Positions 14,001 to 24,572 of a stretch of 64,000 bases of DNA are shown piece by piece (within the stretch, counting starts at the first letter, position 1; each line of letters begins with the position of its first letter). The notes beneath the pieces were generated by a model that was not told the DNA's origin, did not search any database, and saw nothing but the letters and a program-made list of their open reading frames with translations. The DNA is taken from the NCBI RefSeq assembly GCF_021134715.1, contig NC_060027.1:2976001-3040000 (forward strand). The letters run 5' to 3'. The DNA comes from Daphnia pulex. Taxonomy: Eukaryota; Arthropoda; Branchiopoda; Diplostraca; Daphniidae. The translations under genes and the position numbers were made by a program.

Positions 14001-16115
14001 TTTCCCCCCGACAGTCCCCAATGAAGAAAGAAAAATTGAAATTTTTTTATTTCGGCTGCTGCTCGGCTATTATTTCGTTGCCATGACGACCAACCGCTTT
14101 CAGTGTCTTTTTTTAATATTTCCACCTTCACCGCATGTGAAATTTGTCGCCAAAATTTTGACCTCCTCCAAATAATCCATCACGGCATTGCCATTGTTGA
14201 TTGCCGTGATTTTGGCAGTTGACCGCCCCCTCGGTTCGAATTCGACTCACGGCCGTCTATAACGCAGATTTAATGGCCTAATACATATAAGACCCAAAAG
14301 AGAGCTAGAATGAAACAAACAAATGATGGTCCCTCTAGCGCCCCAACAGTCCCTATAGCCGCAATCTTTCACACGATACGATATAGCTCTCTCTGCTCTC
14401 TCCTATATATCTCAGCCCTCGAGTCTCTCTACTATATACACATTCCCCGCAGGCCATATAAATATCTCTTCCTAAACGCACATACACTGGATAGTTTATT
14501 TTTTCTGTTCCTTTTTATTTTCAAAACAAACTTTTTCGGCTTTTTCTCTGTGTTGGAGCTATACCGTATCATATTTATTATTATTGGTACAAGAGTATAT
14601 ATATCTCTCATATATACATGATTTGATTTGGTACACACTCTACGATTTGATTCGGTTCTTTTTTCATTTGTTATTTCATTTTGTCGTTTGATTTGATTTT
14701 ATTTATTTTGATATTTTTGGTTTGGTTCGGTTTTGATTGGATTTTTCGTGTAGGATTTGAATGAGTTTGTAGAGTCGCTACCGGGATTGAGAAAGCTCCA
14801 GCCCTATTCTTCTTCTTCTACTTGCTCGACTGCTGCTATGATCAATATGATGGCGGCTGGGCCGGCTACAACCTTGATCGAAATGCAGCCGTTGGGACAA
14901 CAACAGCCAACAACAGGAGCTACCAGCAACAAATCATCGCCGGCCAGGTCGCAGAGACGGGCCAGACCCACCGATTTGGCCAGTTTTGACAGCTCAGATA
15001 CCTGGGCCAGCTGCAATCCTTTTCCCAGCATCACCGACCTGGCCGGCTGGTCGCCACAGAGCGGAACAGGTCCGGCCGAGCGGGACACTTCCGAGCTGTA
15101 CGTCAAACCGCTAGAGATGGGAAAACAACAGCAGCAACAACAGCAACAACATTACGGGACGGTTGACGAGACTTCCAGTTTACTTTACCAGCAAATCAAC
15201 GAGCAGCCGGACGACGACTCACCCGTCAAACAGCCGTCCAGCAGCAACAAACCGCGTCCGAGATTCAAAGAAGCTTTCAGCTCGGACGACGAGGATTCCT
15301 CGTCGTGTTACCGCAGTCCGGCCAAAATCCCGATGGTCTCATCGTCAACTTCTTCTTCCAAGAACAAGGAAACTTCCGCCGGAAAATCTGGCGGAGGAGG
15401 AGGAGGACTCGTCAGTACGGTCAATAAAAAGTTCCGCCAAAAGTCGACCAATTCCGGCGGCAGCAGCGGAGGCAAACCTTCCTTCCTGACGGGCAAAGGC
15501 ATCGCCTCGGCCACTCGTTTCCTCAACTATCGATTCCACAGTCTCCAAAGTGCAGGTAAAAGAAACAAATTTATATTTTTTCATCCAGATTTATCCGGAA
15601 TTGAAATTTTTCTTTGGGGGGAAAAAACATTTCCAGATAATCGGGGACGCGCAAGTCCCGACCGGAAGAAATCCATTCTGAAACGGTCGAGTGATACGAC
15701 GGGAGGTGGTGGAGGTGGATCAACTTCTGTGGGTTCGACGTCGGCCGGCGCCCTGTCGGATCACACGGACACGGAAATGGAGAAGTTGATCGGCGGCAGC
15801 GGAGGGATGGATGAGAGAGGCGGTGCCACGGCGTCGGAGAGCGGCTCGGAGCCGTTTTCTCCCGTTGTGGCTCAGCGGAGTAGCCGGGCAAGGATGACGG
15901 ACGGATTGCTGGGAGGTAACAAGACGGGCCGGAAGCCTTCCAGGCCGTCTGGTACGCCGGATAGTATCGGTCACATCAGCATCAACATGGGCGGGGGGAC
16001 GAACATGACGACGACGTCGTGCGCGCTGGAAGATTGGCCGTTTGCCGACTACTCGCCGACGGACGAGGCCATCACATCCGCTCCAGCCGGAGGAGGTCAT
16101 CCATCCGCTACGTGA
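2038..16115 (+). CDS. Shab: Shab-type voltage-gated potassium channel (Kv2 family)
   Basis: Plasma-membrane delayed-rectifier K+ channel subunit. Coding exons: 2038-2143, 2772-3955, 6847-7693, 11123-11485, 11923-12188, 14754-15555 and 15637-16115. All phases agree and give about 1348 residues. A long Ser/Gln/His-rich N-terminus leads to the T1 tetramerisation domain (from about residue 273, motif [10 protein letters not shown]). S1 begins at the exon 2/3 junction (LLWDLLEKP upstream). The S4 voltage sensor is at about 535-556 ([20 protein letters not shown]), the selectivity filter TVGYGD at about 619-624, and S6 carries the Kv2 PIP hinge ([11 protein letters not shown]). The exon 3/4 join gives [14 protein letters not shown] and TGTGCYKN, which I recognise from Drosophila Shab. 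The C-terminal tail of about 630 residues is low-complexity. The start at 2038 is the first ATG after a good acceptor; a second in-frame ATG lies at 2786. The acceptor at 6846 has a poor pyrimidine tract. The last intron (15556-15636, 81 nt) is stop-free and could be retained. Confidence 0.95.
2144..2771 (+). other. Shab intron 1
   Basis: Intron bounded by a strong GTACGTG donor and an AG acceptor at 2770-2771. It holds AT-rich sequence and nothing else that I recognise. Confidence 0.8.
3956..6846 (+). other. Shab intron 2 (2.9 kb, within the S1 coding region)
   Basis: AT-rich intron separating the T1 exon from the transmembrane exon. The donor GTGAGT at 3956 is strong; the acceptor at 6845-6846 lacks a clear pyrimidine tract. 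It contains an 11-G run (4116-4126) and many A/T homopolymers. No gene or mobile element is recognised. Confidence 0.75.
4116..4126. repeat. poly-G run
   Basis: Eleven consecutive G in Shab intron 2. Confidence 0.9.
8901..8974 (+). other. possible alternative last exon of Shab (short isoform)
   Basis: A good acceptor (polypyrimidine then TCTTGCAG, ending 8900) is followed in the phase left by exon 3 by a 24-codon open frame reading [10 protein letters not shown] and ending SSSIV then TAA. Use of this exon would truncate the C-terminal tail just after the S6-proximal region. This is an inference from splice signal and phase only; I know of no homologue for the tail. Confidence 0.2.
9225..10005. 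mobile_element. large imperfect inverted repeat, probably a non-autonomous fold-back element
   Basis: Sequence at about 9240-9500 reappears as its reverse complement at about 9700-10000. Shared blocks include GATGGAGGAGGTT (9354-9367 region versus 9881-9893), the CCCGACCGC block (9303-9311 versus 9929-9937) and GAAAATTGCAAC-like sequence. Homology continues outward past these blocks, so the arms are roughly 250-300 bp with many mismatches and small gaps. The central part (about 9500-9690) is mostly unpaired. No transposase frame and no clear target-site duplication are seen, so the class is unknown and the ends are approximate. Confidence 0.55.
10010..10285. repeat. tandem duplication, period about 144 bp
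   Basis: Two diverged copies start at about 10011 and 10155. Both begin TATTGAGTGATTTT and both contain CAAAAATGGTTAG and GTTAAAGTTAAGT. The duplication directly abuts the right arm of the inverted repeat in the same Shab intron and may be part of the same element. Confidence 0.75.
11741..11757. repeat. (TG)n microsatellite
   Basis: About eight TG units in the short Shab intron between 11486 and 11922. Confidence 0.9.
12189..14753 (+). other. Shab intron 5 (2.6 kb)
   Basis: AT-rich intron between two C-terminal tail exons. Apart from the possible alternative exon at 13317 I see no gene, RNA or mobile element. Confidence 0.75.
13317..13370 (+). other. possible alternative last exon of Shab
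   Basis: The acceptor TGTGTGTCTACAG ends at 13316. In phase 0, as left by exon 5, it opens 17 codons reading [17 protein letters not shown] and then TAA. Splicing here instead of to 14754 would replace about 426 C-terminal residues by a short tail ending VSDL, a sequence that could act as a C-terminal interaction motif. The frame match and splice site are visible; use of the exon is inferred. Confidence 0.35.
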
Positions 16116-19100
16116 AAAATCCCTCGAGGACCGACACACGAACGGAGGTGAGAAAAAAATTCAAATTTTAATTTGTTTCCCCTTCCGCAAAAAAATTCCG
16201 GAATTTTCTCCCATCCGGAAGAGTGGCAATCAAGGATACATCGTCCTCATTAATTCCAATCTGTAAGAAAAAGAAAAAAAAAGTTTCTTTCCGGCGGCTC
16301 CTTCCTCGGTCGGTTCCAGCAATTTGCTCCGATGGGAGTTTTACATCAAAAGCGGATCGACTCCATAGTACCGCTGATGAGGTTCTCATCCGGCAATATC
16401 CTTCCTTCCCCAAAAAATAAAATCTTGGGCTTCTCTTATTATTCGGCTCCTTGACACTGGGGAAACTCTGAACGCGGGACGATATTACGTGTGTCTGTCC
16501 TCTACCACCCTCCCTACTTCAAACTTGGGCGGATGAGAGTCTCATTTGGGTCTTTGCTGCAATAGGAAGAGGGAAACTTTAAAGGAGACTCTAATTTGGC
16601 AATCGATCGGATCGATCGACGTCGTCGTCGGATCAAATAAGAAAGAAAAAAGTTTGGAATTGAAGCCAAGGCGCCTTAGTTCAGGAGCGAATGTCGTTCG
16701 ATCACATTGACAGGAGCCAGCCACTGGCTGCGTGTGCTGGATGTTGATTGAATGGGACACAATCCAGGGTCCCCCCGTCTTATGGAAGGGCGGAGTAAAG
16801 AGGAGAAGATTCCCATCCATTTTCTTAGGGGACACACAAGTGAAATAGATTCGTGAAATTCTCGTCCTCCTACTCCTTCACCAAAAATGAGCTCCTATTA
16901 CGTGTCCGTGATGAGGTACATTATGAGCAGGGTACAATCGATCCTGCGCCCAGGACCCCCCTATTGACAAACAACAGGAAATAATGAAGGCGGATATTTA
17001 TTTTATTTTTTTTATTCGTGCAATTATTGACTAGGAGCCATTGAAAAAGATTTCTCCTTTTTAAAAAAAAGGGCGCGATATTTGAAATAGGCGAATTCCC
17101 CCCCCCCCACATAGAATAAAGTCACGTTCTCGCTCTCGATCTCGCCAGAAAGATCTAGAGAGAGAGAGAAATACTTGTGCATATAATAAAGCTCCTTATT
17201 CTTTTTTCTTGAAATACGTAATAGACGTCACGGATTGACGTCAAGTGCGTGTCGCAATGGTCAATACAACAAGAAGCTAAAAAAAAAAACGAATGTGCAT
17301 GCAACCATGATTTTTGTTTTTTATTTCCTTTTAGGCCAGCTCACAAAAATTGCCCCCCAGCGCTAGAATAAAAAGAAATAAAGAGAAATAAATATTTGAT
17401 ATGTATACATATACATTCAACTCTGCTCTCCTTCCATGTAGTATCCCGAAGCAGAAAAAAAAACGCCTCCCAACCGGCTCCTTACTTGTCGTTGCCATAG
17501 CAGCTGGTGGGTTGGTATTGATTCACCCGCGGGAGTGAAGCTTGGAAAACTTGTGCAGAGTATATAAAGCACGTGCCTGAATGGATAGGAGCCGCTGCTT
17601 TTTTTTCTTTTTGCTCCTTTTTTTTGTTGGTTCGTGTGTGTCTGACGCGCGGTTGATGGGCTGCGATGGATGGGGCAGCATAAGGAGCCAAAGCGCCCCT
17701 ATGGTCTAGCTCCTTTATAATACAACAAGGAGCCGAGGAGGGAAGGATGGAGAGACGTTTGTTTTTTTTCTCTGTGTGTGTCGGGAATTGTTGCGCCGTA
17801 TAGCCAAAGGAAAAAGAAGCCGTTAGGAGACGTCTGGCTCCCCCCCAAAAAAGGAGACTGTATACACACACTGGGGGCATATAGAGCGACGCCATAGAGA
17901 AAGTCTCCTAACGGCGTGACAGTTAGTCGATACACGTTTTCAATGCGACCGATGGTGGTGGTGGTGGGTGGGTGTCTGCTGTTGCACGCCACCCACTTGG
18001 CCACCACTCGAATGGCCGAGGGTATGTGTGTACACACACACAACTGGCAAATAAACTAAGAAAGGCTTTCGAGTGTGGTTGGACAACCAAACAACAAGAT
18101 GGGCCCTTTCCATTTCACCGGTGCCAAACAATTCCATGTTTTTGTTATTTTCCCGCCATTGTCTTTTTTGAATCATTTTCACGCGTTTTGTCTCTTTGCA
18201 GATTGACACACACAGAAAGTAGCCAACGTTTGGAAGAAAAAGGAAACGCTCAAATCGGTAACGAATCGAGAGAAGAAATTGGCCGAAAGGCGGCCCGTTC
18301 AAACCTCCCCCCCAGAACTTCAAAGGAAACGAATAACAAAAAAGGAGTGACAATCACACACACGCAAGCTATTCTACCACACACACACATATTATCGTCT
18401 ATTGTGCTGTCCCGCGTCTATCTCTCTTGCGTAACAATGCGCAAAAAAAAAAAAAAAAACGAAACGTGACAACTTTTTTGTGTTTCTTCTCCCATTTTCG
18501 CCGAAGCAATACCAATAAAATGTTATGTACGTGTGTGTGTGTGTCATATGGAATTCTCCAATGTCTGTTATTATTATGTATAATAGTGGAAAGTGTTGGA
18601 TATGATTCTAATTAACGGGGATTTTCATTCCAGAAAATGTGACGCATCAAAAACAAATTTCGACGTTCGTCGTCTAATAGTTCATTGTATTCTCTCTCCC
18701 GTTTCTTATATATTTAAATCATTGTGTGTCCACCAAAAATGTTTTAAAAATTGACAAAAAAAAAAGATTTGTAGAAATATTTCTCAACCCGCTCAGAGCT
18801 TCGATATTATGACGTCACACACACAAATGATTTTTCTTTCTTCTGCCGGGAGGAAAGTTTTATAATATCATGTTGGATAATATCGACAGTTTGGTATTTC
18901 GTGTATCATACAAGTTCTCTCTACTCCCCCCCCCCCCCCCAACAACAACAACAACTGTAATAGTGATGTGTGAGGTTTATCTATCTCTTGTCTTAAAAAA
19001 GAAGAAGCTCTCTAGTTGATTGGATGTGACTTTTATATATATTTCTCTTTCTTCTTCTCCATCTTTGTTTGATATATTTCCTAGGAATTTTCCTTCCTCC

Positions 19101-20550
19101 ACACACACATGAAAAATATATATAAATATATTATTATAGATTGTCTGTTTTTAAATAAAAGAAAAACGTGTGTGTGTGTGTGGTTGGAGAGAGAAAATTC
19201 GTGTCAATTATTTATACCGGAGCTCGCACAGAGCTGTTATGTATACCAATCCCCCCCCTGCCCTCCTTATTCTTCTCTCTCTCTCTTTGTAATTCTATTT
19301 CAATTTCAAAATTGTTTCTTCGTTTCTCCTTAATGAATTTTAAAAAATGCAGTTCGGATTTTTGTAATTATTATTTTTTAAAAAAGGATAAAATAGCTCG
19401 GCGGATTTGTTTCTTCTCAGTGTGTACACGTCCGACGGAATACCGTGCAGCGCTCAATCATTTTAGATTTCCTCCTTTCTGATTTTATTAATTGATTTAA
19501 AAAAAAAGAAAAAACGAAAAAAAAAAGTTAAATTGTTTTTTTTTTTTTAAACCTTTCCCTTTTTATTACCCAGGAGAATTTGTTTGTCAAAAAACCTTTC
19601 TTCCTCTCCTTTTCTTCAGCTCATATCCGCTATATATACACTCCTCATATGACTGGCTATTTTAACATTAACATGAGTCATGGTGTGTGTGTGTATAATA
19701 CGATCATTAATTGACGAATGACATTTTTTTTCAAGTCGCCCACCTTAATTAATCTCTACGTTTACCCAAAAGTATGTTTTGTCACGCCCTTCATTGCTGT
19801 TGTTATAGCGGAGTCTTAAAAAAAAGCTGTCGGAAACGAACTTTAATCTCTTCTTCTATTTCTTTCGAAACAAAAACATCACACAAGACACACACACACA
19901 CACATCAAAAAATGTTCTCGAAAAGGATAATAAAACAGAAAAAGTCGATTACAAAATTTGCGCCCTACTACCCTCTGATTTTGAAACCATTTCAGAAATA
20001 TACAATTCATTATTTACTTGGCTAATTCAAATCGTTTAGTTTTTTTGTCTTCCAAACGTGAAATGAAAAAGAATTTGAGTATAATAGTTGAAACAAATTT
20101 TATACGAGCGAAATATTTTTCGTTTAACATTTAAAGAATGGGTGGGGGTAAGATAAAACACAGTAGAAGGGGGGAAAAAGGCTTCGTAGATTTGATGTCG
20201 ATTAAAAGTCGAAAAATCAAACGCCAAAAGTGTGAAACATTACACATCTGTAGTTTTTCGTGAATATTGCTACAAGTCAAAAATTGGAGAGTATCAACCG
20301 CATATTAATCAAGACAGAGAGGAACTGTTTCGTTATGCGAGGAAGTAGTAGGTCAATATCGGGAATGGGAAATCAACGCGATCGATTCGGAAGGGTGGAA
20401 AATTTTGACAACTGAAAAAAGAAAATCCATTTTTGTTTTCTTTCGTATTTTTTTGGCGACTAGATTGTCTCTGACGCGAGCATCGCCAGCGTGAAACAGG
20501 TTCTTTTTCTTTTCGTAGCGGGAATCGAGGGGGAGAGATATCAACCCGTT
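16116..20550. other. Shab 3' region / intergenic, low complexity
   Basis: About 4.4 kb without a recognised gene. It is rich in A/T homopolymers, GT repeats (around 18530-18545 and 19165-19185), poly-C runs and CT tracts. A good acceptor-like sequence ends at about 18200, so part of this may be a spliced or very long Shab 3' UTR. Open frames on both strands are repeat-driven and carry no domain. Confidence 0.5.
18926..18955. repeat. poly-C run followed by (AAC)n
   Basis: Fifteen C then five AAC units. Confidence 0.9.
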
Positions 20551-21481
20551 TTACACTTCTTCGTCTGGCAAATTGGGAAATGATTTATGGTTAAAAAAGA
20601 TTAATAATAACTCGGGTTTAGGCGGTAGCCATTCAAACTCACCGTGGTACCACCATTTGGTTTTCTTTGGGTTCTTGCTGCACGTTTTCACGTACATACT
20701 GTCATCCGGTGGTCTCTTCTAACGGGTCAATAGTCGTGAATGAGTGATGGGTGAGAAAGATACTTTTTCACACAATTGAAACTGACCTTTTCTTTACAAG
20801 AGCTGAGCATTGAGATAATGGAAACACAGACCGAAAAAATGGACAGAGCCGGTGACCAGTCATCGGTCAATATACTGAGGCAGATGTGGCCTGAATAACC
20901 GAAAAGGTTGGAGAAAAGAGCCGCGGTTAAATTATTGACCATCTTTTAAGGGTTTCACGCTAGACAGACCGTTGCTGTAGACGTGCGGATGGACAGGGAT
21001 CTCCGATCCGACGAAAACAACCTAAAGAGAGTGGTCTCAAATGAGTAAAACATACGTGTTGGTTTTGGTCAATTCGTTGACTGAAAGGTGTTACCTCGGG
21101 CGAATCGAAAGGGTACTTTGGTCCGAAACGAAACTGTAACTGAAACTGCTCCCCTTCGTAAATCGTTCCTTGAGCTCCATTAATACTCAACACCAACCTG
21201 GAAGTGAGATTTGAAAAAAATAAAGTGAAAAAAGTGTGATGCACTTGTCCAACAAAATGTCAAGTCAATCTTACAAGTCCAGGCTCTGGCCCACAGATTC
21301 TCCATCGATCACAACACCAGGAGGAGGTTCCTTGATCAAGGAGACAAGCTCCTTTTGCAGCCTTTTCTGTAATATTAAAAAAAAATTGAGTTTTATTTAG
21401 ATACTGATCTATTCGGCAACAATCAGGGTTAACCTCTTGTCTCTGAAGAACACACGATTGAGTCAGGGATTTGTCACTCAT
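20551..21481 (-). CDS. UBE2W: ubiquitin-conjugating enzyme E2 W
   Basis: E2 enzyme; the family is known for attaching ubiquitin to the alpha-amino group of substrate N-termini. Seven exons on the minus strand: 21481-21434, 21366-21275, 21197-21095, 21021-20970, 20890-20787, 20718-20643 and 20564-20551, giving 162 residues with consistent phases. The UBC fold is complete: KRLQKEL helix 1, YEGEQFQLQFRF, YPFDSPE, the HPH-type segment PVHPHVYSNG, the active-site Cys in GHICLSIL (about residue 102), then LTDDWSPALS. The C-terminal NPKKTKWWYH resembles the human protein, which ends WWYHDDTC; here it ends WWYHDEEV. The N-terminus is about 11 residues longer than the human 151-residue form. All introns are about 60-80 nt. 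ATG 21481 is the first in-frame Met of the exon. Confidence 0.95.
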
Positions 21482-22906
21482 ATTCGCAGTGGGCACCAAT
21501 AATGTGAGACACAACCACCAGCAAGTAATGCGAAAACTATACTCACCGATCCAAGAACTAACTTGCCACTTATGTAGCTTTCTCCTTTTATAGAAAGGAA
21601 ATGTCACCAGTTTGACAGTACGCTGCAGGGTTTCACTTCACGTGAACCGTGCAAAGCCACACCAGACATGTGCCAAACTGACATGTGCCAATAAGTCAGA
21701 ACTCTCTTCTAGGGTTTCATTTTCTCAGGTGACTCAATTGGGAAGAATAAGGAAGCAGTTGGTTGAATCTGTGCCATAACCGATTAGCAAGCTTCAAGAA
21801 CACACACCATCTCCAGAGCAGTATAGCTATTTTTACCGCTAAAAAGACTTCCGAAACCTCAAACCGAGTCAAGAATATTACTTAAAAGAAAAGTTTTACT
21901 AGCAAAATGTCAAGGACAAGTCCAAATAATGATGAGATTGAAGGACAAGCTGACATGGCAACCGAAGGTTCCTCGAGTTTCATTTTCTACCAACTACGAC
22001 TAGATAATTGCAGGCGGCTCTTTAACGTTTCGCCATTCTGAATACGTTCACACTTATTAAACTGAAGCATTTTTTTATTTAATATTTACCTGAGCAGGAG
22101 AACATGTGAAACGCGAGTGATGTGATGACATGTTTTGTTTTCTTCCTCCAAAAACGTCTGGGTATTTCGCAGACGCAGTTGTGCGGAACGCTGTGAATTG
22201 CGGAAAGCAGATGCGGAAGTTGCGAGTTCAACGACCGTGGAAACTGCCTGTAATAAACATTTATCGTCGTTTATTTCTTTTTACGTCGCAAATAAGATTG
22301 CCCTTCATCTCTGATTCAGCGAGTTTCTTTCTTTTCCAGTTCACACGCAGACAAAAAACAAACGTCAATAAGTTGGGGGATTCCAACGTTCACTGAACTT
22401 TTGTGGTTCGTGAGCGGAAACAATAACTACGCAAACGGGCCAAGTTGCGTCTTCCTTAACCTCCTTTGTCGTGCAATGTCACTGCTAACTGTCTAATTTG
22501 TGTCCCGCGTCAGCTAATTGGGACTGGGTACTGTACATCTCCTATATAACCTTAAGGCAGAAAGTTATCGATTGATGACATATGGTATTATAACAAAACT
22601 GAGACGTTGATGTTTTTTTAAAAAGGTGGGAGCCCTTATCTTTTACAAGTGACAACAAAAGCGTAACGGTAGTATTGTTTTCAGTTGGAGATATTTATGG
22701 CAGTTGCGAATCCTTTAAGGACTAACAAGATATAGTGACAACAGCAGTGTCATATTGACGTAACACATTATGCAATAGGTGTGAGTGACGCAAGTCGAGC
22801 GAATCGACGTTGTTTGATCGATTCTTCATTGTCTCGGCGACAGTAGTGGGAAACAACGAAGTATCAACATTTTTTTTTATTTATTTCGCAAATTAATTAA
22901 ATAATT
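21482..22906. other. intergenic, UBE2W upstream region
   Basis: The proximal few hundred bases are probably the UBE2W promoter and 5' UTR. The remainder shows no recognised gene or element. Confidence 0.5.
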
Positions 22907-23026
22907 TTCTCCAGGCGAGGCTCGAACTCGCGACCTCGGCATTACTTTCAATCTTTATTTTGATGTTAGTTTTGCATATATTACTGTCTATAAGTACCAT
23001 GCGCTAACCAACTGCGCCACTGGAGA
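22907..23026 (-). tRNA. tRNA-Ile(UAU), intron-containing, copy 1
   Basis: On the minus strand the cloverleaf runs acceptor TCTCCAG / CTGGAGA, D-stem GCGC/GCGC, anticodon stem TGGTA/TGCCG with anticodon TAT, and T-arm GCGAG TTCGAGC CTCGC. An intron of about 46 nt follows the base 3' of the anticodon, as known for eukaryotic tRNA-Ile(UAU). Relative to the other copies one base is missing inside the intron, leaving the mature tRNA unaffected. No T-run terminator lies immediately downstream. Confidence 0.93.
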
Positions 23027-23210
23027 TGTTTTGAGAGGACCCAAAACTTAATTCAATTAATATTTTTCTGCAAACATTTGCCATTTTTGTTTAGTCAGAT
23101 TGCATAATGCATTCTGATACACTGCGGATGTCTTATAACACGGTTTCTATTATGGCGCAAATAAAAAGTTTCCAACACAATTAAAAATGTACATTCTCTT
23201 GATTATCTCC

Positions 23211-23305
23211 GAGCACGACAGATGACATGGCTCAATCGTGTAGGGCATGAGCTTTCAGTTAAATAGCTCATATGTGCCGAGATCGAATCCGATAGAATTG
23301 CAAAT
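23211..23305 (+). other. tRNA-like remnant (A/B-box sequence), copy 1
   Basis: TGGCTCAATCG resembles a Pol III A box and AGATCGAATCC, about 55 bp on, resembles a B box with two mismatches. The stems do not fold into a convincing tRNA, so this is a decayed tRNA or the head of a tRNA-derived SINE. A second copy lies in the next duplication unit. Confidence 0.35.
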
Positions 23306-23652
23306 GATGAAAAATTACTTCCAACTCACGACGGTCTTCTGAAAATACCGTGACGATAAGAGTATTCAATTTCTGAGGCAATTAAGGTTCAATTCAACAT
23401 AAAAATAATTATTTAATTCGACTGTACATTCATTTAAAAAATCTCAGGATCGATATTACGCTAAGAATTAATTTGAAGTTATAGTCATTTTGAAAAAGGT
23501 TTGATTAGTCAAACTACAAACACTATTATCGATATCTAGCGATGGAGTTAGGTATAACAAACACTGCTCCAATCAATAAACCGCAATACACACATTTTGG
23601 ATAACGAATATCAACATTTTTTAAAATTATTTCGCAAATTAACTAAATGAAT

Positions 23653-23773
23653 TTCTCCAGGCGAGGCTTGAACTCGCGACCTCGGCATTACTTTTTATCT
23701 TTAATTTATTGTTAGTTTTGCATTTATTACTGTCGTATAAGTACCATGCGCTAACCAACTGCGCCACTGGAGA
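23653..23773 (-). tRNA. tRNA-Ile(UAU), intron-containing, copy 2
   Basis: Same cloverleaf as copy 1, with one base change in the T-loop (TTCAAGC instead of TTCGAGC). The anticodon is TAT and an intron is present. It lies in the second unit of the 740-bp duplication. The nearest T4 run on the transcribed strand is about 30 nt downstream. Confidence 0.93.
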
Positions 23774-23958
23774 TATTTTGCGGGTACCCAAATCTTAATT
23801 CAATTAATATTTTTCTGCAAACACTTGTTTATTTTTGTTTAGCCAGATTGCATAATGCATTCCGATACACTGCGGATGTCTTACACGGTTCTATTATGTC
23901 ACAAATGAAAAATTCTCCAACACAATTAATAAAAATGTACATTTTTTTGTTTAACCCC

Positions 23959-24050
23959 GAGCACGACAGATGACATGGCTCAGTCGTCTAGGGCATGATC
24001 ATGTAGAAAAATAGCTGAAATGTGCCGAGATCGAATCCGATAGCATTGCA
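23959..24050 (+). other. tRNA-like remnant, copy 2
   Basis: Diverged copy of the sequence at 23211, with the same A-box-like (TGGCTCAGTCG) and B-box-like (AGATCGAATCC) segments. Confidence 0.35.
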
Positions 24051-24492
24051 AATGATGAAACACTACTCCCAACTCACGACGGTCTTCTGAAAATACCGTG
24101 ACGATAAGAGTATTCAATTTCTGAGGCAATTATGATTCAACATCAATATAATGATTTAATTCGACTGTGCATTCTTTTAAAAAATCCCAGGATCGATATT
24201 ACGCTAAGAATTAATTTGAAGTTATTTAGTTATAGTCATTTTGAAAAAATTTTGATTAGTCAAACTACAAACACTACTATCAATATCTAGCGATGGAGTT
24301 AAGTATAACAAACAGTGCTCCAATCAATAAACACATTTTGGATAACGAAAACTGAACGCGTGTGGAAAACAATTAATAGTAGGTGGTAAGGTTATCAGTG
24401 AATCACATCAGTGAGTCAAATGTTGACAATTGAAAAATTGAAATCATCACAATCTCATCCCTTTAGATTGAAGATGGATAATCGACACACCT

Positions 24493-24500
24493 ATATAAAC
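24493..24500 (+). promoter_or_regulatory. TATA box of the first NRF/acyltransferase gene
   Basis: TATATAAA-type sequence about 30 bp before a TTAGTC initiator-like sequence (about 24529) and 80 bp before the start codon at 24573. Spacing is typical for a TATA-driven arthropod promoter. Confidence 0.5.
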
Positions 24501-24572
24501 CTATTGGACTCAAACTGAAATTTACTCGTTAGTCTAACCTATACGACATAACGTTCTCATTTCATTCCCACT

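Larger units (their letters stand above)
22863..24350. repeat. tandem segmental duplication, unit about 740 bp
   Basis: Unit 1 (about 22863-23610) and unit 2 (about 23611-24350) align along their length. Each holds one tRNA-Ile(UAU) gene, then a tRNA-like remnant, then shared sequence ending around ACACATTTTGGATAACGAA. Small indels and substitutions throughout show it is not brand new, yet both tRNA genes remain intact. Confidence 0.85.

Noticed and set aside
17482-18353. Minus-strand open frames of up to 137 codons downstream of Shab
   Set aside because: Driven by poly-C, GT and AAAG tracts with biased composition; no conserved motif.
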